Shown here: positions 36,276 to 45,220 of the stretch, piece after piece | Layout of the letters: each line of letters opens with the position of its first letter | How positions within the stretch are numbered: position 1 is the stretch's first letter | From: Algoriphagus sp. NG3 | GTDB lineage: Bacteria; Bacteroidota; Bacteroidia; Cytophagales; Cyclobacteriaceae | Reading direction: 5' to 3' | Length of the DNA stretch: 64,000 bases | Assembly: GCF_034119865.1 (NCBI RefSeq) | Contig: NZ_CP139421.1 | Location: 1,612,001-1,676,000, forward strand | The notes under the pieces: generated by a model | What the model was told of the DNA's origin: nothing | Databases searched by the model: none | Seen by the model: only the letters and a program-made list of their open reading frames with translations | Translations under genes and position numbers: made by a program

Positions 36276-37313
36276 TTAAATAGGTTGGCTCAGGATACTT
36301 TTGCTGCATAGTATCTTCATAAGCTCATGTTCTTCAGGCTTGTATCCCTTTTCTTCAAAATCTTCAGGCAGGCAGTTTTTAATTTCATTCTTTGAAAGAC
36401 ACTGAAGCAAAATTTCTGGATGAAGGTATGAGCTTTTGCATACGGCTACGGTATGTCCCATTTCCTTTGCCACCAAACTAATGAGCGTTGTTTCAGGCTT
36501 TTTTCGGGTTCCTTGGCAAAGTTCCTCTACTTCAGCGGCGTGTTTGATACACATGCAATTTGCTCCCCAGGTTCTAAAGTACTTTGCTGTAAAATAATGA
36601 TCTTCAGGAGCTTTTTCACTTATGTATCCGTTCAAAGCAGATGAATCAACTGTGTGCCATTTCTGATCTTGTTCATATCTGAAGAGTTCATATCCAGGAA
36701 GTTGTGAGCAATCTTTGAGCAAGCGGATCAAGCGTTTGTTCGTAAGGGATAAGGATCTTTCTTTGCCGCTTTTCGCAGTATAATTAACAAGCAATTTATT
36801 CCCGTCCTCCTTTAGGTGTTTTCTTCTTAAGGTAGTGAGTCCATGGGTATTGTTTGCGTCTGTATAGTGTTTATTTCCTACCCTTAGATATAATTCATCC
36901 AAAAGCGCTGTGGCCAATGCAAGTACTTTAGATTTGCTCCAGGATTTTTGGCGAAGGTCTTTTTGATACCTTTCTCGCAGTTTGGGCAAATAAAACCCAA
37001 ACTTGAGCAGATCATCATACTTGATTTTTTGGGAGTATTCGGACCATTTAGGATGATATAAATACTGCTTTCTTCCCTTCTCATCGACGCCAGTCGCTTG
37101 CAGGTAGCTGTTTTTTTTGGGGCTGATCCATACTTGTTTCCAAGCTGGAGGGATGACCAGATTTTCTATTCGCTGTAATTGAGATTCATCGGAGAGTTTA
37201 TGTTGGTCTTTGTCCAGGTAAATAAAACCGCGTCCCTGTTTTTTTCTATATATCCCAGGCTGTGTATCGCGTATATAAACGAGACCTTTTGGGAGTTCGG
37301 AGGCTGTGACCAT
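36276..37313 (-). CDS. type IB DNA topoisomerase (poxvirus-like)
   Basis: This protein relaxes supercoils by a 3'-phosphotyrosine nick without ATP. From the ATG at 37313 it has 345 residues (MVTASELPKGLVYIRDTQPG); the open frame to 37364 starts with TTG. Family marks are IPPAWKQVWI, GRKQYLYHPKW, YTAKSGKERSLSL and NGYISEKA. The active-site Tyr is in KSSYLHPEILL near residue 300. The catalytic Arg/Lys set is suggested by LTTLRRKHLKE and by DHYFTAKYFRTWGANCMC. Bacterial TopIB proteins of this type are accessory enzymes. It shares a short 55-bp gap with the DUF502 gene upstream, so they may be co-transcribed. Confidence 0.93.
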   Translation of the reverse strand: MVTASELPKGLVYIRDTQPGIYRKKQGRGFIYLDKDQHKLSDESQLQRIENLVIPPAWKQVWISPKKNSYLQATGVDEKGRKQYLYHPKWSEYSQKIKYDDLLKFGFYLPKLRERYQKDLRQKSWSKSKVLALATALLDELYLRVGNKHYTDANNTHGLTTLRRKHLKEDGNKLLVNYTAKSGKERSLSLTNKRLIRLLKDCSQLPGYELFRYEQDQKWHTVDSSALNGYISEKAPEDHYFTAKYFRTWGANCMCIKHAAEVEELCQGTRKKPETTLISLVAKEMGHTVAVCKSSYLHPEILLQCLSKNEIKNCLPEDFEEKGYKPEEHELMKILCSKSILSQPI

Positions 37314-37368
37314 AGTGCAATGAAATGAGGGTGAATTTCCCAGATCATTACAAGTCCCGTGCAAATGT

Positions 37369-37956
37369 CTAAATGTTATCGGGTTGGGTCTTTTGAAAAA
37401 GCTCTGCAGATCCTACACCCAGCCTTCTGATTATTTGCGTAGCAGCTTTTTGTGTTAGGTTTGAACTTTTTATTTTCTCTTTTTCGAAGATGACCACATT
37501 ACCTTCCCATGTATTGGGAGCCGAAGGCACGAAAACTACTACTTCACCAGTAGGTAGCGTATCCACCAAGAAAGCGATCATCCAGCCATCTATTGGCACC
37601 AATACTACCGGGAACTCCTTGTCACTTACCATCCCTACATTGGATTGTAAGGTGTTCTTCATCAATTGATAGCCTGGAAAAAGTGTCAGAATATGCTCCT
37701 CTATCCATACGATCACCCATTTTCCGGCTCCCCGTTTTGCAATAGTCCCAGCCAAAAAACACAATAAGAGTATGATCAGGATCGCTATAATGTAGGGGAA
37801 ATCCAAGGCCGAATGTTCTAGCCCTAAAGCTGAACTGATCTTTTCTGCCAGCGGTCTTAGTACATTGATGATTTTTTCAAAAAAGATCAAGATCAGGACA
37901 AGCGGGAACAGGAAGAATATACCGCCTTTGATAGTGTTGCTAATGATAGTAAGCAT
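37369..37956 (-). CDS. DUF502 membrane protein
   Basis: This 195-residue protein starts with a long hydrophobic helix (IKGGIFFLFPLVLILIFF), a second membrane segment near 55-70 (FPYIIAILIILLLCFLAG), and then a soluble part containing the recurrent family sequence ILTLFPGYQLMKNT and PTGEVVVFVPSAPN. The DUF502 family is widespread and its role is unknown; plant COV proteins are distant relatives. It is probably translated with the downstream topoisomerase gene. No catalytic motif is evident. Confidence 0.9.
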   Translation of the reverse strand: MLTIISNTIKGGIFFLFPLVLILIFFEKIINVLRPLAEKISSALGLEHSALDFPYIIAILIILLLCFLAGTIAKRGAGKWVIVWIEEHILTLFPGYQLMKNTLQSNVGMVSDKEFPVVLVPIDGWMIAFLVDTLPTGEVVVFVPSAPNTWEGNVVIFEKEKIKSSNLTQKAATQIIRRLGVGSAELFQKTQPDNI

Positions 37957-38011
37957 GGATCTATGGAGTTAAAAATTTACTAGAAAATACTATATTCCTA
38001 TGAAAATTAAA

Positions 38012-38050
38012 AAAAGAAAGGTGGCTAAAATTATTAGCCACCTTTCTTTT
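38012..38050 (-). terminator. intrinsic terminator overlapping the hppD stop codon
   Basis: Perfect 17-bp arms (38012-38028 and 38034-38050) with a 5-nt loop are followed by seven T residues on the minus strand. The upstream arm starts within the hppD stop codon, an unusually compact 3' end. Confidence 0.9.
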
Positions 38051-39143
38051 AGAGGTTCCCTCTTAGTCCCTGTTCCCGCTCAATAGCTTCAAATAATGCT
38101 TTGAAATTGCCCTTTCCAAAGGATTTGGCTCCTTTTCTCTGAATGATCTCAAAGAAAAGCGTAGGTCTGTCCTGTACAGGCTTCGTGAAAATCTGTAGTA
38201 AATAACCTTCATCATCCCGGTCCACCAGAATATTCAGGTCTTTCAGCGGCTGGAGATCCTCGTCTATTTGTCCCACACGATCGAGTAGGTCATCGTAATA
38301 GGATGGGGGCACCACCAGGAAATCTACTCCTCTTTTCCTCAACTCTGTGACCGTATGGATAATGTCGTCAGTAGCTATAGCCATGTGCTGTACACCAGGC
38401 CCTCCATAGAAATCCAGGTATTCTTCAATCTGTGACTTTTTCTTTCCTTCCGCTGGCTCGTTGATCGGAAATTTGATGTAGCCATTGCCATTCAAGACTA
38501 CTTTGGACATGAGAGCAGAATACTCCGTCGAAATATCCTCGTCGTCAAAGGTGATCAGTAATTTAAATCCCATGACATTTTCATAGAATTCTACCCATTG
38601 ATTCATCTTGCCTAACTCGACGTTTCCCACACAGTGATCGATGTATTTTAAGCCAATCGGTGTAGATGTATAGGTGCTTGTTTTAGGCTGGTAGCCAGGT
38701 AGGAAGATGCCATTGTAGTCTTTACGTTCCACAAAGGTATGTATCGTATCCCCGTAGGTCTTGATTGAGGCTACTATGACCTTTCCAAACTCATCGGATA
38801 TTGTTTTGGGTTCGGCAGCTGATATGGCTCCTCTACTGGTGGTTTCTTTCCACGCTTGGGTAGCATTGTCCACCCAAAGTGCCAGTACTTTCACACCATC
38901 TCCGTGTTTTTGTATATGTTCGGAGATCTCTCCACCAGGAAGTAAAGGAGAAGTCAAGACCAATCTGATCTTATCCTGCTTTAGTACATAAGATGCTCGG
39001 TCTCTTATGCCGGTTTCTGGGCCAGCATAGGCAATCAGTTCATATCCAAAGGCATATTGATAATAAAGTGCGGCTTGTTTGGCATTGCCTACGTACAGTT
39101 CTACATAGTCTGTTCCGTTTAGCGGAAGAAAGTCTTGACTCAT
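38049..39143 (-). CDS. hppD: 4-hydroxyphenylpyruvate dioxygenase
   Basis: This 364-residue iron(II) dioxygenase converts 4-hydroxyphenylpyruvate and O2 to homogentisate in tyrosine degradation. It comprises two vicinal-oxygen-chelate domains. The iron ligands are H170 in YIDHCVGNV, H253 in GGPGVQHMAIATDDI and E332 in LFFEIIQR, exactly as expected. The C-terminal signature GAKSFGKGNFKALFEAIEREQ is present. No homogentisate dioxygenase or other tyrosine-catabolic gene is adjacent; the rest of the pathway must be elsewhere, or the product may serve pigment or quinone synthesis. Confidence 0.97.
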   Translation of the reverse strand: MSQDFLPLNGTDYVELYVGNAKQAALYYQYAFGYELIAYAGPETGIRDRASYVLKQDKIRLVLTSPLLPGGEISEHIQKHGDGVKVLALWVDNATQAWKETTSRGAISAAEPKTISDEFGKVIVASIKTYGDTIHTFVERKDYNGIFLPGYQPKTSTYTSTPIGLKYIDHCVGNVELGKMNQWVEFYENVMGFKLLITFDDEDISTEYSALMSKVVLNGNGYIKFPINEPAEGKKKSQIEEYLDFYGGPGVQHMAIATDDIIHTVTELRKRGVDFLVVPPSYYDDLLDRVGQIDEDLQPLKDLNILVDRDDEGYLLQIFTKPVQDRPTLFFEIIQRKGAKSFGKGNFKALFEAIEREQGLRGNL

Positions 39144-39219
39144 GGTTAGTTATTTTTGGGTTAATTCTATAAAACCAAAGTTATAAAATATCCCAAATAA
39201 TATTTGGCCATGGACAGGA

Positions 39220-40221
39220 TTATTCCTGGGGATTTCTATTTCCAATAAGAGTAATCCAGGCCATTATCAAAAATGCCAAAGCCCAAGATCCCACCGGGGT
39301 ATCCATGGCCAGCCAAAGCAGAAACAGGTAATAGAAGGGTGCTAAGGTAAAGCCGATCAAAAACTTCCAGGTAGAGAAGAAAACAGGATCTTGCACACTT
39401 GGTCTTTTCCATAGCCAAAGCCAATAAAGTGGGAAGTGGAATATTTTCATCAGCTTATTCTTCAGGCCAGAAGGTTCGGATACAGGATTTGGAACTTCTC
39501 CGCTTTCCAAGAACAGTTTGACATCAGCTCTACTGGTCAGATCCACATCATTTTCTATGAGTCTTGCCAAGTCTTGCTCATAAGTCTCTTCTGGGATTTC
39601 CACCACCAGATTTTTTACAGCCTTTTCTACAGATTTGGTTAGCAGTCCGGATTTAGAAGAGGGCATATCTACAGGAATCGCCTCTCCAAAAGTCAATCTT
39701 GCCTTGCTTCCTGATCTTTTGTGGGCAGAGAAATCCAATGCCACAGGCAGGATTACAGGTGTTGTTTCTGGGTATTTTTCCTTTAGGCCAAAAGCCATTC
39801 TTGTAAATCCCTTACTTAATGGGCGAAGGTTGCGAATAAGGCTATGGCTGCCTTCTGCAAAAATTATTACCGTACCGTTTTTCCTGAGTACTTCGTATGT
39901 CTGGTCGAAAGTGCCTTGGTTTTGCTGAATGGTAGCAAAACCGTCACGTACCCGGTAAACCGGCAGCATACGGATGAAATTCAGCATTTTGGCTACAATC
40001 GATTTTTTGAATACTGACGCCCTTGTGAGAAAGTAAGGATTCAGTGTAGTGTGAGTAGCCAGAAGTAGGGGGTCAATTAGGGCGTTTTGATGGTTTGCGA
40101 CTAAAATAACCGGGACATTTTTGGGGATGTTTTCCTTGCCATCCACGACTATAGTCTTAAAATATCCCTTCAGTGCTACTTTTACGAGCAGTCGAAGGAT
40201 AAAATTTATGAGGTATTTCAT
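39220..40221 (-). CDS. lysophospholipid/glycerol-phosphate acyltransferase-like protein
   Basis: This 333-residue PlsC-like protein has the catalytic motif NHQNALID near residues 43-50, RASVFKKS and FIRMLPVYRVRDG, then FAEGSHS near 124, the usual fourth block. Two hydrophobic segments near the C-terminus (about 285-330) may anchor it to the membrane. The family transfers acyl chains to lysophospholipids or related alcohols. Its specific substrate is unknown; the N-H-Q-N-A-L-I-D form is common in Bacteroidota. Its start is 34 bp downstream of the SBF symporter stop, so an operon with the upstream genes is likely. Confidence 0.92.
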   Translation of the reverse strand: MKYLINFILRLLVKVALKGYFKTIVVDGKENIPKNVPVILVANHQNALIDPLLLATHTTLNPYFLTRASVFKKSIVAKMLNFIRMLPVYRVRDGFATIQQNQGTFDQTYEVLRKNGTVIIFAEGSHSLIRNLRPLSKGFTRMAFGLKEKYPETTPVILPVALDFSAHKRSGSKARLTFGEAIPVDMPSSKSGLLTKSVEKAVKNLVVEIPEETYEQDLARLIENDVDLTSRADVKLFLESGEVPNPVSEPSGLKNKLMKIFHFPLYWLWLWKRPSVQDPVFFSTWKFLIGFTLAPFYYLFLLWLAMDTPVGSWALAFLIMAWITLIGNRNPQE

Positions 40222-40255
40222 TTATTAAAGCAGCATTTTCACAATGCGGGTTTGT

Positions 40256-41158
40256 TCAGATTTTTGATTTCCAAAGACTTGCGATGCACATGCCTGAGAT
40301 TAGGTGCCAGATTCCCCACCAGGCCGTAATTATAGCCATTCCACCAAGGCCATCAAAGTACGTAAAAATCAAAACCAGCCCCAAACCTGAGTTTTGGATA
40401 CCAGTCTCTATAGTCATGGTTTTTATATCTTCAAGGGGCAGCTTGAATACTTTTCCTGTGAAAAATCCTGTTCCTAAAGCCACGAAATTATGTGCTAATA
40501 CCCAAAGGAAAATAAGGGAAATGTATTTTGTGAACAGATCAAAGTTCCCTGCAAATGCAATCACGACAAAAGCCGCGAAGATCAGTATGCTCAGGGGTTT
40601 GAGGATTTTTGAAGCTCTTTCGGCAATTGCAGGAGCGTATGTGTGTGTGAGGATACCCAGGAGCAAAGGTATACCCAGTATCAACGCCACTGTACTGAAT
40701 GCATCTGTATAGTCAAGACTTATTTCTCTCAGTAAGGTGGATGTGGGGACGTAGTTGCCTGCCCATAGTGCAAAATTCAGTGGGGTGCTTACGATGCAAA
40801 GAATACTGGAAAATGCAGTCAGACTGACAGATAATGCTGTATTTCCATTAGCCAGGCTCGAAAGGAAATTTGACACATTTCCTCCGGGACAGGCAGCCAC
40901 CAAAAACATCCCCAGAGCCACCGAGGGAGGCGGCTTCATAAGCAACACTAGGCACCAGGTGAGAAAGGGCAGGAGAATAAACTGCGAAAATACGCCCAAA
41001 AAGAAGCCTTTCGGGTTTTTGGCTAGGTATTTAAAATCTTCTATCCTTAAATCTAAAGCCACACCATACATGATCAGCGCGAGTGCCAGATTGAGCAGGA
41101 GCAGATCGCTTGGCGAAAAATTAAGCTGGATAGTATCCAGTTCTGAGCTTGGATCCAT
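40256..41158 (-). CDS. bile-acid:sodium symporter (SBF/BASS) family protein
   Basis: This 300-residue protein has about ten hydrophobic helices and the family features ACPGGNVSNFLSSLANGNTA near 90-110 and ETGIQNSGLGLVL near 255-268. Members move organic anions or steroid-like compounds with sodium; bile acids are only the founding example. Substrate cannot be told. It starts exactly 1 bp beyond the stop of the DUF3307 gene (41158 versus 41159), a gene fusion-like tight packing that suggests translational coupling. Confidence 0.92.
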   Translation of the reverse strand: MDPSSELDTIQLNFSPSDLLLLNLALALIMYGVALDLRIEDFKYLAKNPKGFFLGVFSQFILLPFLTWCLVLLMKPPPSVALGMFLVAACPGGNVSNFLSSLANGNTALSVSLTAFSSILCIVSTPLNFALWAGNYVPTSTLLREISLDYTDAFSTVALILGIPLLLGILTHTYAPAIAERASKILKPLSILIFAAFVVIAFAGNFDLFTKYISLIFLWVLAHNFVALGTGFFTGKVFKLPLEDIKTMTIETGIQNSGLGLVLIFTYFDGLGGMAIITAWWGIWHLISGMCIASLWKSKI

Positions 41159-41869
41159 TTAATTGCTGATAGATAGAAAGATAAGTCCAGATAGCATGGC
41201 GATACCAAAGCTAAGGAGGGTTCCTATGAGGATGTATTCGGTGAGTTTCCGTTCCTTGGATTTGCGTAAATCCCCAAATCTAAATACGGACTTGGCTGCG
41301 ATAAGGAAACCCACTGCTTCCCAATGCCCTGTGACGATAAAGCCAAAAACAAACAGTCTTTCTAAAATACCGATGTATTTACCGGCATCCTGCAGAGACT
41401 GTCCAGGTTGGGAAGGAATGGCATCTGCCCATTTTTTGAGCACAGCAGATAGGATTATTGATGCCGGCTGGGTGAGAAACAGTACTAAAGTGATCAGGGA
41501 AAGAATTTTAGTATCCTGTAGTATAGAACTGAAATCTACTGTAACCTGGCCGAATATTACCCAAATGAGCACTAAACTGATTAGGTGCATTGCTTGATCG
41601 GCAATAAACCAGACAGTCCTTGTTTTTTTATTCTGTCCGTAGAGTTTAGCCAGATCGATTAGTAGATGTGCTGCCAGTACGCTGATCACAATAGGCCATT
41701 GATGGATATCCCAAAGGAGTAGCGTTGCTAAAAGCCCGTGGATCAGCACATGGAGATAAAGCTTGGGCGAGGAGGATTTACGTTTTTCCTTCTCTTTTAC
41801 CCAAGAGGTAGGCTGTAGCAGAAAATCACCGATGAGGTGGGCCAGGATCAGTTTTATTAGAATTAGCAT
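41159..41869 (-). CDS. DUF3307 membrane protein
   Basis: This 236-residue protein opens with MLILIKLILAHLIGDFLLQP, a short hydrophilic turn (WVKEKEKRKSSSPKLYLHVLIHG) and then several hydrophobic helices. This is the pattern of DUF3307, a family of unknown function. It overlaps the SatD-like gene by 7 bp and is followed immediately by the symporter gene. DUF3307 genes frequently sit beside SatD-like regulators in other bacteria. The His/Asp residues in the first helices (AHLIGDF) are conserved in the family and could bind a metal, but no activity is known. Confidence 0.88.
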   Translation of the reverse strand: MLILIKLILAHLIGDFLLQPTSWVKEKEKRKSSSPKLYLHVLIHGLLATLLLWDIHQWPIVISVLAAHLLIDLAKLYGQNKKTRTVWFIADQAMHLISLVLIWVIFGQVTVDFSSILQDTKILSLITLVLFLTQPASIILSAVLKKWADAIPSQPGQSLQDAGKYIGILERLFVFGFIVTGHWEAVGFLIAAKSVFRFGDLRKSKERKLTEYILIGTLLSFGIAMLSGLIFLSISN

Positions 41870-42510
41870 TGGAGTAGCTGGCTGAGTTTTTTTCTGAACA
41901 ATTTTTCCATGGCCATGATGTCCTCACCATGTGCGGTTTTGTATCGTTTGCTTACAGAGTTTTGGTTTATATGGAGAATTTCTCCGATTTGTGCCTGGGT
42001 CCGGTCAGGATTTGACAGCATTTCTGACATCAATTCCCCGGAAGATATAGACCAACTGTCCATTTGTATCCCAGCCAGTTTGAGGTAAAGGTTCATTTCA
42101 TCATTCCATTCCTTCCAGGGGGAATTGATTGCCAGTGTGATCATTTCGCTTTTTAATTGCTCAAATTTTTCACCGGAGCGTATAAAAGCGTCTCCGTTGC
42201 TTTCAGATATTTTAGCGGAATCATGGGATTTCGTACCTATCCCTATTGCCATCCGCACATCTATAGGTGAACTTCTTTTGCTTTCATCTACACTGGGAAG
42301 GCTTTTGATCAAGGCTTTGATCTGCAATGCGGCCATGAGGCTTTCTGTGGGATCTGAAACTTCAAGCTGGAAACTATCTCCCCGGAAGATTTCCCATTGT
42401 TTTGGCGTTTGACCCCATTTGAGCAGCAATGCTTTGAGTGGCTGTTGCCAGAGATTCTGGTCTTTCAGTTCTCTGGAATTGATGATATCTCCTGTAAGTA
42501 TGGCTAGCAT
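41863..42510 (-). CDS. SatD-like protein, probable autoregulator of the SatD-DUF3307 pair
   Basis: This 215-residue cytoplasmic protein begins MLAILTGDIINSRELKDQ and carries GDSFQLEV, the start typical of SatD-family proteins. The last 60 residues contain QIGEILHINQNSVSKRYKTA, which looks like a helix-turn-helix with a conserved SVSKR recognition segment. I infer DNA binding; the family itself is described only loosely. Its translation is coupled to DUF3307 by a 7-bp overlap. Directly upstream sit three regularly spaced palindromes, which I take as its operator. The effector and role are unknown. Confidence 0.82.
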   Translation of the reverse strand: MLAILTGDIINSRELKDQNLWQQPLKALLLKWGQTPKQWEIFRGDSFQLEVSDPTESLMAALQIKALIKSLPSVDESKRSSPIDVRMAIGIGTKSHDSAKISESNGDAFIRSGEKFEQLKSEMITLAINSPWKEWNDEMNLYLKLAGIQMDSWSISSGELMSEMLSNPDRTQAQIGEILHINQNSVSKRYKTAHGEDIMAMEKLFRKKLSQLLQC

Positions 42511-42518
42511 AGTTCAAA

Positions 42519-42594
42519 TATCACCTTTTACGGTGATAAATCAAAATATCACCTTTTATGGTGATAAAATCAATTATCACTGCTTATAGCGATA
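42519..42594. promoter_or_regulatory. three 20-bp operator palindromes with a 28-bp period
   Basis: Sites at 42519-42538, 42547-42566 and 42575-42594 each read TATCACC, six bases, then GGTGATA (site 3 is TATCACT, six bases, AGCGATA). Starts are exactly 28 bp apart. The array begins 9 bp upstream of the SatD-like start codon and overlaps sequence resembling TAnnTTTG boxes, so a bound protein would block transcription. The likely binder is the helix-turn-helix at the end of the SatD-like protein, by proximity only. Confidence 0.75.
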
Positions 42595-42800
42595 ATTATC
42601 TGCTTTCTTCTCAGCGCGTAAAGCAATCGTTTGCACAAATTATTGAGGATAGATATAAATAGTATTGGTTGATAAAAAGAGAATGTTTAGATTAAAAACC
42701 AGTTATGAATATTTTGTTGACTTCCTTTTGGAAAGAATAAAAGGAAGTGAACTTGACAGTATCCAAAATCAAAAAGCAATACCAAAAAACCAGTAACACT

Positions 42801-43673
42801 ATGAGTAATTCCAGAAGGGATTTTTTACAGAAGACTACAGCTGCAAGCTTAGGATTGGCAGCTTTGCAATTTCCAATAGAAGCCTTTTCCAGGGCTAAAA
42901 CCCGAATGAAATTCGGTCTGGTCACTTATCAATGGGGGAGGGACTGGGACTTACCTACACTAATCGCAAATTGTGAAAAGGCTGGAGTACAAGGTGTGGA
43001 GCTAAGAACTGAGCATGCTCATGGAGTGGAGACAAGTCTGAGCGCAACAGAGCGAGCCGAAGTGAAGCAGCGTTTTAAAGATAGTAAAGTGACCTGCCTG
43101 GGGTATGGGAGCAATTTTGAATACCACAGCCCGGATCCTGATGTTTTAAGAAAAAATATAGAAGGCAGCAAAGAATACATCAAGCTGTGCAAGGATATAG
43201 GCGCTACCGGGATCAAAGTAAAACCAAATAACCTCCCAGAGGGAGTGCCCAAAGAGAAAACCATCTCCCAGATCGCAACTTCTTTTAATGAAGTGGGGAA
43301 ATTTGCTGCTGAATACGGACAGCTGGTGCGGGTGGAAGTACATGGCCACTTGACCCAGGAACTTCCAAATATGAAAGCAATTTTTGATCAGGTGACTGAG
43401 CCTGCAGTGAAGATATGCTGGAATTGCAACGATGAAGACCTTTTACCCCCAGGTTTGGAAGAGAATTTCAATTCAGTAAAAAAATGGTTCGGTGATACTG
43501 TCCATGTGCGGGAGTTCAACGAAGGAGACTATCCCTACGGAGAACTTTTCACATTGTTCAATGCTATCAATTACGACGGATGGATCTTGATGGAAGCCCG
43601 AACCGAACCTGCTGACCGGGTAGCTGCACTACAAGAACAATTGGTTCTGTTCAATCAATTGGCGGGAGCGTAA
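42801..43673 (+). CDS. Tat-exported sugar phosphate isomerase/epimerase-like TIM barrel
   Basis: From the ATG at 42801 the protein has 290 residues and begins with a twin-arginine signal, SRRDFLQKTTAASLGLAAL. A xylose-isomerase-like TIM barrel follows, with VTYQWGRDWDL, GVQGVELRTEHAHG, VRVEVHGHL and ICWNCNDED. Metal-binding Glu/His/Asp positions of the family are suggested but cannot be assigned. The open frame 54 bp upstream lacks the signal logic. Exported members of this family usually act on rare sugars. The DUF6807 lipoprotein gene lies 115 bp downstream on the same strand. Confidence 0.9.
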   Translation: MSNSRRDFLQKTTAASLGLAALQFPIEAFSRAKTRMKFGLVTYQWGRDWDLPTLIANCEKAGVQGVELRTEHAHGVETSLSATERAEVKQRFKDSKVTCLGYGSNFEYHSPDPDVLRKNIEGSKEYIKLCKDIGATGIKVKPNNLPEGVPKEKTISQIATSFNEVGKFAAEYGQLVRVEVHGHLTQELPNMKAIFDQVTEPAVKICWNCNDEDLLPPGLEENFNSVKKWFGDTVHVREFNEGDYPYGELFTLFNAINYDGWILMEARTEPADRVAALQEQLVLFNQLAGA

Positions 43674-43787
43674 TAAAGAAGAAACTGATTCATTCAGCTG
43701 ACTCTTTTGATTCATAAAAGACCACCTGACATCATTAGCTTAACCACATGTTACAATCTACTTAATCAAATTATCAATTCTAATAAG

Positions 43788-44873
43788 ATGATATCAAATA
43801 AGAAAAAATACTTTAACTATTGTGCTGTACTTGCCTTATCAGCAATTAGTCTTGCGTGTACAGCGAGTGATAAAAACGTAGAAACCGAACAGGAATCAGA
43901 GGAAATGGAAGAAAGAATAGAGTTAATACATGATGAGGTCGCCAAGAAAGTCGATGTCATCATTGACGGGAAGTTTTTTACTTCATATATCTATCCTGAT
44001 TCACTGGAAAAGCCTGTTCTGTATCCAATCAACACTGCCAACGGACATGCCATCACCCGGGGATGGCCGGTTACTCCCCGACCTGGAGAGCGTGTGGACC
44101 ATCCGCATCATCTCGGGCTTTGGTTTAATTATGGAGATGTGAATGGCCTGGATTTTTGGAACAACTCGTCTGCCATTACAGACAAAACCAAGTATGGACA
44201 TATTGTCCACAAGTCTATCAACTCCATTAAAAACGGAAACGAAGAAGGGGTATTGGAGGTGAGTATGGATTGGGTGAACAATAAAGGAGAAGTACTTTTG
44301 ACTGAGAAGGCCACCTTTATATTCAGCGGAAAAGACGATCAGCGAACAATAGACCGCATAGCTACCCTGACCGCCCCAAATGCCCAAGTGAAGATGACTG
44401 ACAATAAAGAAGGGATGCTAGGACTACGGACAGCCAGACAGCTGGAGCATCCATCTGATAAGCCTGAGATTTTCACTGATGCGACAGGAAAAGCTACTGA
44501 TGTGCCTACTATGAACAATGAAGGTATTACGGGCATGTATCTGAGCAGTGAAGGAGTAGAAGGCCATGACGTATGGGGGACTAGGGGAGAGTGGGTGAGT
44601 CTCACAGGTAAAATCGAGGGTGAGAATATCTCCGTTGCTATTCTTGATTTTCCTTCTAATCCTGGCTATCCTACCTACTGGCATGCCAGGGGTTATGGCT
44701 TGTTTGCCGCAAATCCCTTAGGTCAAAAAGCCTTGAGCGATGGAAAAGAAGAACTTAATTTTACACTTGAAAAAGGCGAAACTGCTACATTCAAATACAG
44801 AATTGTAATTTCTTCCAATGATATGATCAAAGATGGGCAGGTAAGCCGTGATTATGCGCAGTGGGTTAAGTAG
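43788..44873 (+). CDS. DUF6807 (PmoA-like) lipoprotein
   Basis: From the ATG at 43788 the protein has 361 residues and a lipoprotein signal (FNYCAVLALSAISLAC); the open frame upstream starts with TTG. The family segment RVDHPHHLGLWFNYGDVNG is clear, followed by FWNNSSAI and the C-terminal WHARGYGLFAANPLGQ. These proteins are annotated PmoA for historical reasons but belong to a beta-sandwich family, DUF6807, frequently found among sugar-acting genes. No methane oxidation is implied. The neighbouring TIM-barrel gene supports a carbohydrate role, but the substrate is unknown. Confidence 0.87.
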   Translation: MISNKKKYFNYCAVLALSAISLACTASDKNVETEQESEEMEERIELIHDEVAKKVDVIIDGKFFTSYIYPDSLEKPVLYPINTANGHAITRGWPVTPRPGERVDHPHHLGLWFNYGDVNGLDFWNNSSAITDKTKYGHIVHKSINSIKNGNEEGVLEVSMDWVNNKGEVLLTEKATFIFSGKDDQRTIDRIATLTAPNAQVKMTDNKEGMLGLRTARQLEHPSDKPEIFTDATGKATDVPTMNNEGITGMYLSSEGVEGHDVWGTRGEWVSLTGKIEGENISVAILDFPSNPGYPTYWHARGYGLFAANPLGQKALSDGKEELNFTLEKGETATFKYRIVISSNDMIKDGQVSRDYAQWVK

Positions 44874-45220
44874 GGCAAAAAATTAGCTAGAAAAGGAATT
44901 ATTCTATAAGATCTCTTTAGAAAAAAGTGGATGGATCTGAAGGAAATATAATTAAATATCAAACCGTAAAACTTATTTGTATGAGGGAATAGACTGCTCA
45001 CATAAGTTTATTTTTAAAATAGAGGCCAATTTGATACAATTGGCCTCTACTATTTACATAGGTATATTTATAATATTTTATGTATAACCACTTTACTGCC
45101 AGTAAGACAACAAATGCATCATAGAAATCTGGAAACACTAGCGTAAAGACCTCTTTCGTCTTCTGTCTGGCTGAGCAAAGAAATTATGGCTACTGGCATC
45201 ATTCCGTATATCCATGATAT
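44874..45220. other. 347-bp convergent intergenic region
   Basis: Separates the DUF6807 gene (ends 44873) from the EEP-fold gene (ends 45221). Its one clear structure is the hairpin at 45020-45049. I found no open frame of note. Confidence 0.6.
45020..45049. terminator. hairpin, likely bidirectional terminator
   Basis: Perfect 12-bp arms (TAGAGGCCAATT and complement) with a 6-nt loop. The minus side is followed by ATTTTAAAAA, the plus side by CTATTT, so the U-tracts are weak and termination is plausible rather than certain. Confidence 0.65.

Noticed and set aside
42519..42594. Possible CRISPR array
   Set aside because: Only three 20-bp units with 8-bp spacers that are A/T-rich and alike; each unit is a palindrome next to a regulator gene, so operators fit better.
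43788..44873. Methane-oxidation gene suggested by the PmoA name
   Set aside because: The sequence fits the DUF6807 family of Bacteroidota lipoproteins; no methane monooxygenase subunits or copper motifs are present.
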